Assembly (NCBI GenBank): GCA_964544865.1
Contig: CAZJDV010000044.1
Span: 1-20,268, forward strand
Direction of reading: 5' to 3'
Length of the DNA: 20,268 bases
Source: CAZJDV01 sp964544865
GTDB taxonomy: Bacteria; Chloroflexota; Dehalococcoidia; Lucifugimonadales; CAJWER01
In this document: in pieces, positions 7,997-15,024 of the stretch
How the letters are laid out: each line of letters opens with the position of its first letter
How positions within the stretch are numbered: the first letter of the stretch is position 1
The notes under the pieces: model-generated
Seen by the model: the letters and a program-made list of their open reading frames with translations, nothing else
Database searches by the model: none
Told to the model about the DNA's origin: nothing
Program-made: the position numbers and the translations under genes

Positions 7997-8851
7997 CTAT
8001 CCCCTCACCTCCCTAACCTCCGCGTCCGCCATCAGCCCGCGGAGCGCCGCCACCGCGCGGCGCATGCCTTCCTGGCCGCTGAACCCGCCGCGCCTGCCCG
8101 CCACCTTGAGATGAGGCTCCAGTGCCACGAAACCGCGGTATCCGCTGTCCCGCAGCCTTGCCAGCAGCTCTGGGACCTGCCCGTCGCCGTCCCCCGCGAC
8201 CGTGATAACGCCGTCGGACATGCGGATATCCTTTACCTGGACCCAGGCGAGGTACTCGCTCAGCAGCGGCCATCCGCGCTCAGTAGCCCTCGCCACGCCG
8301 GAAGCGGGGAAGTTCCCCGTGTCCCACACAAAGCGCAGGCTCGGGCTGTCGACGCCCTTGAGGATGGCCTGGCAGCGCTCCGGCGTGTCACCCATGAGCC
8401 GACTCTCGTTCTCGAGCAGCAGCAGCATGCCGCGCCCGGCCGCCGCCGCGGCCATCGCGGACAGGCGCGTCATCGCCTCGTCGAGGTACTCGTCTTGCTG
8501 ATCGTCGCCGGGCGGGTAGAAGGAGAACAGCCTTATGGTGCTGGTGTCCAGCGCCTCGGCAACCTGGAAGATGCGGTCCAAGTCTTGAAGCGCCTCGTCC
8601 AGCGGTTCCGAGATCGAGGTCTTGCCCACGGGACTGCCGATGCAGCTCACCCGGATCGCGTGACGCGTGCAGGCGTCTTTGACCGCGGCGACTCGGGCAT
8701 CGTTTAGCTCCAGGACGTTGGTCCCCCAAGCCTTTCTGAACTCCAGGTAGCCGATGCCAAGCTCGTTCAGAAGATCGAGCTGCACGTCCATGTCGTCGTC
8801 GATCTCGTCGCCAAAGGCGCTCAGCGTAATGCCGGCCTCCGCTTGCGTCAT
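7997..8851 (-). CDS. Sugar phosphate isomerase/epimerase-like TIM-barrel protein
   Basis: The 284-residue protein is of the xylose-isomerase-like TIM-barrel superfamily (AP endonuclease 2 fold), which includes sugar isomerases, epimerases, inosose dehydratases and newer glycoside-cleaving lyases. Candidate metal ligands in barrel-strand positions are E147/E149 in LLLENE, D177 in VWDTGN, the K207-D208 pair after a VQV strand, and E245 in ALEPH. The start is firm: ATG with AGGAGGG at seven bases. It is the last gene of a four-gene minus-strand operon and begins 13 bases after the true (frame-corrected) stop of the GMC gene. The substrate cannot be read from the sequence. Its neighbours suggest that it acts on an oxidised sugar or polyol. 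Confidence 0.87.
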   Translation of the reverse strand: MTQAEAGITLSAFGDEIDDDMDVQLDLLNELGIGYLEFRKAWGTNVLELNDARVAAVKDACTRHAIRVSCIGSPVGKTSISEPLDEALQDLDRIFQVAEALDTSTIRLFSFYPPGDDQQDEYLDEAMTRLSAMAAAAAGRGMLLLLENESRLMGDTPERCQAILKGVDSPSLRFVWDTGNFPASGVARATERGWPLLSEYLAWVQVKDIRMSDGVITVAGDGDGQVPELLARLRDSGYRGFVALEPHLKVAGRRGGFSGQEGMRRAVAALRGLMADAEVREVRG

Positions 8852-10434
8852 ACTGACCCTCCTATTATTTCCGCCACCCCCTGCGGATCATGTCGGCCAC
8901 CCTCTCGCCGATGACGATCGAGGTCGAGTTGGTATTGGCCCTGGTGCAGTCGGGCATGATAGACGCGTCGACGACCCGGAGGCCCTCGAGACCGTGGACC
9001 TTGCCCACTCTGACTCACCACCGCCATGGGATCGGACGCGGGGCCCATCTTGCAGGTGCCAGAGACGTGGTGGCTGGTCTGCACCCACTTCATCATCCAG
9101 CGGTCGAGGGCATCGTCCGAGCCCAGATCGGCGTCGGAGAGGTGGACCCTTTCTCGCACAAGACGCTTCCAGCCATTGTGCTCGGCGAGATCGAGGGCGA
9201 TGCTCACCCCCTCCCGCATCCTCGAGCGGTCGAACTCGTCCTGGAGGTAGTTGTAGTCCAGCAGCGGCTGAATCCGCGGGTCGCCGGACCTGAGCATGAC
9301 GCTGCCGCTCCCGACCGCCAGGTCCAGGCATACTACCATCAGCAGGCCGGTCTCCTGGGTCTGGCGATGCGCCAGGAATCGCTGCTCGATGGGGCCTCGG
9401 GAGCCGGGGTGTATCAGCATGTCGTTCGGTAGTTGGGATCCCGCCGCCGTATAGCGGAGGGTCACTTGAATGGTGGATGTGCGGGCGTCTTGTCTGAAGT
9501 CCTCCCTAGTGCGCCAGGACGGGCGCACCTGAGGGTGGTCACGCAGGTTTCGCCCCACCCCCGGCATGTCGTGGACAGGCTGGACTCCCAACTCCACCAG
9601 ATGTTCGGCGGGACCCACGCCCGAGAGCAGCAATATGTGGGGCGAGCCGATGGCGCCCGCGCTGAGGATCACCTCCTCGGCCCTGACGGTGAATGTCTCG
9701 CCACCGCTCTCGACCAGCACCCCCCCCACGGCATGCCCGCCCTGGATGAGCACCTTGTGGACCTGTGATTGCGCTTTCACCGTTAGGTTCTGGCGGCTCC
9801 GCGCCTGGGCCAGGTACCCGATATTCGTGCTCCAACGCACCCCCCCGAGGTTGTTCATCGGCGTCGGCCCCACCCCGATGGTGTCCGGGGCGTTATGGTC
9901 AGGGCAGTCGGGGAAGTCGGCCTCAAGCGCCGCCTCGTAGAAGGCCCGCTGGTCCTCGTTCCACTCGTGGGGCTTGAACCGCCGGACGATTATGGGCCCG
10001 TCCGTGCCATGAAAGTCGCCTCGAAAGTCCGAGTCCGTCTCGCACATCCGGAAAAACGGGAGAAGCTGCTCGAAACTCCAAGCGCCGTTTCCCGACGATG
10101 CCCAGCCATCGTAGTCCTCCGGCACCCCTCGCAGGAAAATCGCGGCGTTGACGGCGCTGGACCCTCCGACGACCTTTCCCCTGGGCACGAGACCGGGCCA
10201 GGCCTCGTCCGTGTACCTGACGGCGAAGTACCGGGTGTGCTCGGTCCGCCACCGCTTGCTCCGCGTGAGATTGGGGACGAAGCTGTACTTCACCTCCGGC
10301 GGCATATGGTCGACGTCCAGGAAGTCGCGCCCCGCCTCCAGCAGCAAGACCGAGCGTCCGGGATCCTCCGTGAGCCGCGTGGCCAGGACCGCTCCGGCGG
10401 ATCCCGCCCCGACGATTATTGTGTCGTATTTCAT
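8848..10434 (-). CDS. GMC-family FAD oxidoreductase, frameshifted near the C-terminus
   Basis: This is a glucose-methanol-choline oxidoreductase. The N-terminal FAD site is GAGSAG (9-14). GMC signature 1 spans about 84-103, signature 2 is GAIGSPHILLLSGVGP (260-275), and the catalytic HHVSGTCKMG lies around 455-464. I choose ATG 10434, which gives the family-typical start MKYDTIIVGAG; the 59-residue open extension upstream is arginine-rich and unsupported. As written, the frame turns to nonsense after residue 477. Removing one C from the CCC at 9004-9006 restores a normal GMC end (KVHGLEGLRVVDASIMPDC, then TRANTNSTS), stopping at 8865 for 522 residues. That lost part holds the second active-site residue (Asn of NTN, 500-502) and FAD contacts. 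The gene is therefore inactive as written, or the sequence has an error. Confidence 0.85.
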   Translation of the reverse strand: MKYDTIIVGAGSAGAVLATRLTEDPGRSVLLLEAGRDFLDVDHMPPEVKYSFVPNLTRSKRWRTEHTRYFAVRYTDEAWPGLVPRGKVVGGSSAVNAAIFLRGVPEDYDGWASSGNGAWSFEQLLPFFRMCETDSDFRGDFHGTDGPIIVRRFKPHEWNEDQRAFYEAALEADFPDCPDHNAPDTIGVGPTPMNNLGGVRWSTNIGYLAQARSRQNLTVKAQSQVHKVLIQGGHAVGGVLVESGGETFTVRAEEVILSAGAIGSPHILLLSGVGPAEHLVELGVQPVHDMPGVGRNLRDHPQVRPSWRTREDFRQDARTSTIQVTLRYTAAGSQLPNDMLIHPGSRGPIEQRFLAHRQTQETGLLMVVCLDLAVGSGSVMLRSGDPRIQPLLDYNYLQDEFDRSRMREGVSIALDLAEHNGWKRLVRERVHLSDADLGSDDALDRWMMKWVQTSHHVSGTCKMGPASDPMAVVSQSGQGPRSRGPPGRRRVYHARLHQGQYQLDLDRHRREGGRHDPQGVAEIIGGSV

Positions 10435-10520
10435 CTTACCCGCGCCGCGGTCGAGCTTGTTTCGAGGAGGCATTCCACCATCGCTCCGATGAGCAACCGG
10501 GGAAGACCAGGGATGGGCAG

Positions 10521-11396
10521 CTACTCTGCCGGCTGCACGATCACGAGAGGCACGCCCTGGGCGTCGGCCGGGTCGAGCAAGAACGACGCGCCGTCCAAAT
10601 CGGCGCTCCACCGTCCCGTGGTTAGTCCCCGCCCGGCCAGATAGCTCTCCGTTTCGTCCAGGTCCCGGGTCCTGATCGCCAGATGGTATGGGGCCTCCCC
10701 GTTGCGTTCGAGAAATCGAGATAACGCCCCCGTTTTCAGAGGCGACAGGAAGTCCAGGTAGCTGTTGCCCAGGTCGAGCCTGACGCGCCGGGTTGTGTCG
10801 TTCACAGGGCCCTCGGACACCCAGGATAGGTCGAACCTCTCCTGCCAGCGCGATGCTGCTTCGCCGGCGTCGTTGACCGCGACGGCCAGGTGGTGTATGC
10901 CGTGTGCTCCGTTGGGATGCGCGGTGGGCTCGGGGGGCTCGGTGTACCTCTCCTCAACCGAGTGGTCGTGCTGAATGACGAACGTTTGGCTGCCGGGACT
11001 CTCCGCAGCGTCGATCTCCATCTGCCGCCAGGAGTAGGCCGTGGCGCCATCTTCGGCCTGACGCGCGCCAGGAACCGGCTCCCTGGTCCAGACCCCGCGG
11101 CCCTTGAGTTCCGCGTATCTCGCGTCGATGTCCGCAGACCCCATCGCGAAGATGAACAGCCCCTCCCTCGACTCCAGGAACGGGACCAAGTTGGGCCTGA
11201 ACAGCCCTTCCTTGGGGTCGTGGACGGCGATGATCTCCAGGTAGTCGGGACCGAATACGACGAGCCTGTTGTGGGTCCCCCGTCCGGGGTGCCTCCCTTC
11301 CGGGGTCACCTTGAACCCGAGGCCCTCGAAGGCGCGGCCCGCGGCCGAGAGACCTCGGACGGCGATCAACACGTGGTCGAGGTACAGGTCAGTCAT
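10521..11396 (-). CDS. Two-domain VOC (glyoxalase-like) protein
   Basis: The 291-residue protein has two vicinal-oxygen-chelate domains. The first (about 4-145) begins LDHVLIAVRG and runs through GRHPGRGTHNRL and DYLEII. Its layout matches the glyoxalase-3-like group, with H8, E54 and H143 as possible metal ligands. The second (about 166-288) begins GIHHLAVAV and ends PLVIVQP. VOC proteins include dioxygenases, isomerases, glyoxalases and resistance proteins, so the reaction is open. I prefer ATG 11396, preceded by GGAGG, to the TTG five codons upstream, which lies inside that binding site. The gene starts 24 bases after the methyltransferase stop and precedes the GMC gene by 86 bases. It is very likely co-transcribed with both. 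Confidence 0.85.
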   Translation of the reverse strand: MTDLYLDHVLIAVRGLSAAGRAFEGLGFKVTPEGRHPGRGTHNRLVVFGPDYLEIIAVHDPKEGLFRPNLVPFLESREGLFIFAMGSADIDARYAELKGRGVWTREPVPGARQAEDGATAYSWRQMEIDAAESPGSQTFVIQHDHSVEERYTEPPEPTAHPNGAHGIHHLAVAVNDAGEAASRWQERFDLSWVSEGPVNDTTRRVRLDLGNSYLDFLSPLKTGALSRFLERNGEAPYHLAIRTRDLDETESYLAGRGLTTGRWSADLDGASFLLDPADAQGVPLVIVQPAE

Positions 11397-11420
11397 TCCG
11401 CGCCTCCGCAACGCGGCACG

Positions 11421-12320
11421 CTACTCACCCTTGACCACCGGACGCATCGCCATGATGTGCTCCGGTCCCGAGGCGCAGCAGCCTCCAATGATTTGCCCAC
11501 CCATCTGCTTCCACTCCCCGGCGAATTCGGCCAGGCGCAGTGGTGAGTAGTCCCCCAACTGTGCGATGTCTCGTCCCGTGCTGGGCCGCCGGTTGGTCAG
11601 CAGGGGGCGCGATGAGGCCAGGGGGCCCGTCGGATTGTATCCCAGGTTCGGGTAACCTCCCACCGGACCGTCGAAGGCCTCCTTCAGGATTGGCAGGCCC
11701 GCGGATATGGCCTCCGGTGTGCTGCACATCAGCAGCACGGCATCCACGGCGTGGCCTTTAAGCGCCGCTCCCAGGTTCGACAGGCTCTCGCCGTACTGCA
11801 TTTCGCCGTCTTCGGTGATATGGCGCACCCCCAAGAACACCGGCAGGCCCGCCTCCGCGCAGGCGTCCACCGCGGCCACGCAGTCGGCGACGTGCCCTAT
11901 GTACTCAGCGAGGATCACGTCCACTCCAAGCTCAGCCAACAGCCTCGCGTGGTCCGTGTACTCGGCCACGAACGCATCTGTCCCCATTATGGTGACGTCC
12001 GGAGAGCTCTCCGCCGTCCGCCCGGCGGGGTCCGTAAGTCGCGCGTGGAGCGTTGGGGCTGCGATGCCTCCCGCCACATGTGTCTGCGGGTTCATCGCGT
12101 CCCTGGCCCGGATGGCGTTTTCGCCGGCGGCCAACGCGTACTGGGTCCACTGGCCGCTCATGTCGATGCGCGCCATCGCCGAGGGAGTCGTCCAGAAATT
12201 ATTGCTGATGATTATGTCCGCCCCAACCCTCATGTAATCCTGGTGGACCTGCTGCACGACGTCGGAGTTATCGATGTTTGCTGTAGCCGACCAGGCCTTG
12301 AGCCGGTCCGTCGCCGCCAC
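11421..12320 (-). CDS. Homocysteine S-methyltransferase-family protein, N-terminally damaged
   Basis: The readable frame gives 299 residues of a zinc-dependent homocysteine S-methyltransferase-type barrel. The zinc cysteines are present: C199 in LLMCSTPEA, and C281 and C282 in GGCCASGPEHI. KAWSATANIDN (8-18) and ADIIISNNFW (34-43) match the early barrel. The N-terminal loop with DGGMGT, normally before KAWSA, is missing. The only in-frame start is a GTG at 12320 with no ribosome binding site. Thirty-one bases upstream, in another frame, ATG 12351 has a perfect AGGAGGAG site and encodes a family-like start (MPSRSILDRLSGGD). A deletion with frameshift has probably removed about 20-25 residues. 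It is first in the four-gene operon. The methyl acceptor and donor are unknown. Confidence 0.8.
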   Translation of the reverse strand: MAATDRLKAWSATANIDNSDVVQQVHQDYMRVGADIIISNNFWTTPSAMARIDMSGQWTQYALAAGENAIRARDAMNPQTHVAGGIAAPTLHARLTDPAGRTAESSPDVTIMGTDAFVAEYTDHARLLAELGVDVILAEYIGHVADCVAAVDACAEAGLPVFLGVRHITEDGEMQYGESLSNLGAALKGHAVDAVLLMCSTPEAISAGLPILKEAFDGPVGGYPNLGYNPTGPLASSRPLLTNRRPSTGRDIAQLGDYSPLRLAEFAGEWKQMGGQIIGGCCASGPEHIMAMRPVVKGE

Positions 12321-12351
12321 TTAGCCGGTCCAGAATACTTCGTGATGGCAT
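12321..12351 (-). pseudogene. Displaced original N-terminus of the methyltransferase gene
   Basis: On the minus strand ATG 12351 follows AGGAGGAG at good spacing and lies about 40 bases after a strong promoter. It reads MPSRSILDRLSGGD and then runs into the wrong frame relative to the methyltransferase body. A nine-base direct repeat, AGCCGGTCC on plus, occurs at 12301-12309 and 12323-12331, either side of the junction. Such repeats favour slippage or deletion. Confidence 0.5.
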
Positions 12352-12397
12352 CTGCTCCTCCTGTCGCGAAAATGATGCCGCGTCAGCAATCGTTTGA

Positions 12398-12426
12398 ACA
12401 CTAGCACCGTGTCGTGATGCAGTCAA
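12398..12426 (-). promoter_or_regulatory. Sigma70-type promoter of the methyltransferase-VOC-GMC-isomerase operon
   Basis: On the minus strand TTGACT (12426-12421), a 17-base spacer ending in TGC, and TAGTGT (12403-12398) form an extended -10 promoter with standard spacing. Predicted start is about 12391, giving a leader of about 40 bases that ends with the AGGAGGAG site in front of ATG 12351. It is the best promoter in the window. It also supports 12351, not the GTG at 12320, as the original translation start. Confidence 0.6.
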
Positions 12427-12476
12427 TCGTCTTCAGCCACTCGAATTCGTCTCATCGCACGCCAGACTTTGGGCCG

Positions 12477-13967
12477 CTAGCCCTCGTCGCGGAACTCGAG
12501 CGTTATGCTGTGACGCCCGGTGGCGCCGTCGGGGTAGACGGACTTCACCGTCGAGGTCTGGACCTCACCCTGGCTGTCCGTCGCTCGCACGGTCAGGGTC
12601 GCCCGGCCCGTCGCCTGTGGCTCATAGCCAGCCTCCCAACTCACCCACGTGTAGGGCGATGGAGGCGTGCTAATCCTTCGCACCGGCGTCCAGGTCCTAC
12701 CGCCGTCGGAGCTGATCTCGACGCCGACGATACCCCGCCCTCCTGAGAAAGCCACACCCGCCAGGCCCACGGGCTCAATGGGGAGCACAGATCCCGATTC
12801 GGGGCGCACGAATTTCGACATGGTCTTTATGACTGGGTGATCCGACCTGCCTCGCCGCGCCCAATATCCCTTGAAGTCTTGGTCCACGGCCACGATCCCG
12901 GTCAGCCACTTGACGCTCTTGTAGCCGTAGAGGGGCGGCACGAGCAGCCGTGCCGGGAAACCGTGGCTGTGCATCAGTGGCTCGCCGTTCATCTCGTAGG
13001 CGACCATGACCTCGTCGCTCAACGCCCTGTCCATCGAAACGCCGTCCGTATACCCGTCCGCCGCGCGAAAGGACACGTCTCTCACGCCGGACTTCAACCG
13101 GGCCCGTTCGAGGATTACTCTGAGCGGCACGCCCCTCCACCGGGCGTTGCCTATCAACTCTCCGCCGACGATGTTTCCCACACACTCCAGCGTTATGAAC
13201 TGCTCGACCGAGGGCATGGCCTTGAGGTCCTCGTAGCTAAGCTCGAACGGCTCCTCCACGAGCCCGGCGACCTGCAAGGACCATCGCGAGGATTCGATCA
13301 CAGGGTCGGCTTCGTTCTTGGAGACGCGGAAGAACTCCGAGTTCGGCGTGGTCTCCGTCGCCAGCGGGGGCCCTGGAGCCGGCGCCAGGCCGGGCCCGGC
13401 GTCCGCGGGCGAGCCGGCGGCGGGGGGCCTCACCCCGCAGGCCGCGGCGATGGCCAGCAGCGACCACGCCCCAAGCTGCAGGAGGAAGGCGCGCCGCCCG
13501 GAGGCGTCCTGAGCTTGGACGCTCCGCCGTGCCAGGCGGGAGTACAGCCTGCCCAGCGTCAGCCCATATATAAGGTGTGCCGCCAGGCCCACGCCGAGAG
13601 GGGACGCGGAAGCGGAAAAACCCGATGGCGCCAGCAGCACGACGCCCCCTAGCCAGATCGCCAGCGCGAGGGCCGGCGCCCGCATCCACTCCTGCCAAAA
13701 GCCGACCGGCCGGCGCGCGGCTAACACTCCATAGGCGGCGCCCAGCCCCCCCCCCGCAAGCACCTGAGACACCAGCAGGGCCCCCAGCACAACCTGGCTC
13801 TCCGCCGGATTGGCGCGGACCAGAGCCAGCTCGAAAACGCCCGCCACGCCCCAGATGGTGTGTCCTGCTGCCTGGAAGGCGACCATTACCAGTCCCGCCG
13901 CCAACCCGGCGGCAAGGCCGGCGGTGGCCGGTCCTATGGCGGGAACCTTTGTCGACCCAGGAATCAT
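12477..13967 (-). CDS. Membrane-fused sulfite-oxidase-family molybdopterin oxidoreductase
   Basis: The 496-residue protein has two parts. Residues about 10-145 contain four hydrophobic helices and form a membrane domain I do not recognise. A GRRAFLLQLGAWSLL segment (157-171) follows, resembling a Tat-type signal anchor and ending AIAAACG, then a Pro/Ala-rich linker (about 178-208). Residues about 210-496 are the molybdopterin domain of the sulfite oxidase family, with a dimerisation-type Ig-like C-terminal domain. C262 in TLECVGN is the expected molybdenum ligand. HSHGFPARLLVPPLYGYKSVKWL (333-355) is the conserved pterin-binding stretch. The enzyme probably works outside the membrane. Its substrate, whether sulfite, another sulfur oxide, a sulfoxide or something else, is not determinable. 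ATG 13967 has only a weak GGGG-type ribosome binding site. Confidence 0.87.
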   Translation of the reverse strand: MIPGSTKVPAIGPATAGLAAGLAAGLVMVAFQAAGHTIWGVAGVFELALVRANPAESQVVLGALLVSQVLAGGGLGAAYGVLAARRPVGFWQEWMRAPALALAIWLGGVVLLAPSGFSASASPLGVGLAAHLIYGLTLGRLYSRLARRSVQAQDASGRRAFLLQLGAWSLLAIAAACGVRPPAAGSPADAGPGLAPAPGPPLATETTPNSEFFRVSKNEADPVIESSRWSLQVAGLVEEPFELSYEDLKAMPSVEQFITLECVGNIVGGELIGNARWRGVPLRVILERARLKSGVRDVSFRAADGYTDGVSMDRALSDEVMVAYEMNGEPLMHSHGFPARLLVPPLYGYKSVKWLTGIVAVDQDFKGYWARRGRSDHPVIKTMSKFVRPESGSVLPIEPVGLAGVAFSGGRGIVGVEISSDGGRTWTPVRRISTPPSPYTWVSWEAGYEPQATGRATLTVRATDSQGEVQTSTVKSVYPDGATGRHSITLEFRDEG

Positions 13968-14024
13968 GTGCTGCTGGACCCCACAGACACCGCCCGCTTC
14001 CGACCGATCTCACCGATGAGTAGG

Positions 14025-14034
14025 ATGGTAGCAT
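14025..14034. promoter_or_regulatory. Two-way extended -10 element between the molybdoenzyme and rsmI
   Basis: The near-palindrome ATGGTAGCAT reads as TGG-TAGCAT on plus and TGC-TACCAT on minus. Each is an extended -10 of the TGnTAnnAT type. The minus reading would start the molybdoenzyme mRNA with a leader of about 50 bases. The plus reading would be an upstream rsmI start. Neither has a good -35 box. Confidence 0.4.
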
Positions 14035-14054
14035 GTCCGAAGACCGGTGGCGGC

Positions 14055-14063
14055 TGGTAGAAT
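14055..14063 (+). promoter_or_regulatory. Extended -10 promoter for rsmI
   Basis: TGG-TAGAAT lies 29 bases downstream of a similar TGG-TAGCAT element. It would start transcription about 23 bases before the rsmI ATG at 14093. No -35 hexamer is visible, as is usual for extended -10 promoters. Confidence 0.45.
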
Positions 14064-14092
14064 AGCCGAAACACAACCCCGATGGGACCGAT

Positions 14093-14932
14093 ATGCCGAC
14101 CCTGTACACCGTGGCGACCCCGATAGGCAACCTCGAAGACATCACCATGCGGGCCCTCAGGGTCCTTGGCGAGGTGGACCTCATCGCCGCCGAGGATACG
14201 CGCGTGACCCGTCGGCTGCTCGACCGATACCGGATCGAGACCCCTATTACCAGCTACCACGAGCACAACAAGCACACCAAAACACCGCGTCTGGTCGATC
14301 AGCTCAAGACCAAAGACATAGCGCTGGTATCGGACGCGGGGATGCCGGGGATCAACGACCCTGGCCGGGAACTGGTCGCCGCGGCGGCGGAGGCTGGGCT
14401 GGAGGTGGTTACCGTGCCAGGACCGTCGGCCATCACGTCCGCGGTCGCCCTGTCCGGGCTGCCCATCGACCAGTTCGTGTACCTGGGATACCTGCCGAGG
14501 AAGCGAATGGACCGCAGGAGGCTACTGGAGTCCCTAGTTGGGGAGAGGCACGCGCTGGTGGCGTTCGAGACCCCTCACAGGCTCAAGGCCGCCCTGCGAG
14601 ACATCCTCGACACCGTGGGCGAACGGCGCATCTCGGTCTGCCGCGAGCTCACCAAGCTCCACGAAGAGGTGTTCCGGGGGACCGTGTCCCAGGCCATCGA
14701 GCATTTCACGGAGCCGAGAGGCGAGTTCACGCTGGTCGTCGAGGGACAGGGGGATACTCAGGCAATAGGACCGGACGCCGAGGAGCGGGCCGTCTCCCTC
14801 CTCGCCGGGCTGCGCGCCGGCGGCTCCCGCGCAAGGGAAGCGGTCGCCGAGGTATCGCAGGCCACCGGCCTGCCCAAACGGCGCGTATACGGCCTGTGGC
14901 TGGAGGGGGAAGGCCAACGGGAACCGGCGTAG
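14093..14932 (+). CDS. rsmI: 16S rRNA (cytidine(1402)-2'-O)-methyltransferase
   Basis: RsmI methylates the ribose of C1402 in the decoding centre of 16S rRNA, using S-adenosylmethionine. The 279-residue protein shows the family's landmarks: YTVATPIGNLEDIT (5-18), AAEDTR (32-37), SYHEHNK (54-60) and SDAGMPGINDPG (80-91), a SAM-binding loop of the tetrapyrrole-methylase fold. A VTVPGPSA stretch and a C-terminal helical domain (RRVYGLWLEGE) follow. Length is normal. The ATG has only a weak GGGAC-type site. It is followed 84 bases later by metG with its own promoter, a frequent kind of pairing of translation genes. Confidence 0.94.
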   Translation: MPTLYTVATPIGNLEDITMRALRVLGEVDLIAAEDTRVTRRLLDRYRIETPITSYHEHNKHTKTPRLVDQLKTKDIALVSDAGMPGINDPGRELVAAAAEAGLEVVTVPGPSAITSAVALSGLPIDQFVYLGYLPRKRMDRRRLLESLVGERHALVAFETPHRLKAALRDILDTVGERRISVCRELTKLHEEVFRGTVSQAIEHFTEPRGEFTLVVEGQGDTQAIGPDAEERAVSLLAGLRAGGSRAREAVAEVSQATGLPKRRVYGLWLEGEGQREPA

Positions 14933-14967
14933 ACCACTTGAATTGCTACGACTAGCAGCCCCGATTA

Positions 14968-14976
14968 TGGTACCAT
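14968..14976 (+). promoter_or_regulatory. Extended -10 promoter for metG
   Basis: TGG-TACCAT lies 41 bases before the metG ATG, with a start expected near 14983. It is the third element of the form TGGTAnnAT in this part of the window. An AGGTGG ribosome binding site follows at 14986-14991. Confidence 0.42.
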
Positions 14977-15000
14977 TCGTAGAGTAGGTGGCAACTGAAA

Positions 15001-15024
15001 ATGAACAGTCCCTCCAATGTCTGA
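15001..15024 (+). promoter_or_regulatory. Possible seven-codon leader ORF overlapping the metG start
   Basis: ATG 15001 sits nine bases after AGGTGG and encodes MNSPSNV before TGA. That TGA lies just inside metG, in another frame. The metG ATG at 15017 itself has no ribosome binding site nearby. Ribosomes may load on the short ORF and restart at metG, or the AGGTGG may serve metG at an unusual distance of 25 bases. Confidence 0.35.

Noticed and set aside
10435..10611. 59-residue N-terminal extension of the GMC protein
   Set aside because: It is arginine-rich, overlaps the end of the VOC gene, and precedes the normal GMC start MKYDTIIVGAG.
9895..10644. 249-residue plus-strand frame antisense to the GMC gene
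   Set aside because: Its product has no recognisable motif, and the opposite strand carries both GMC signatures.
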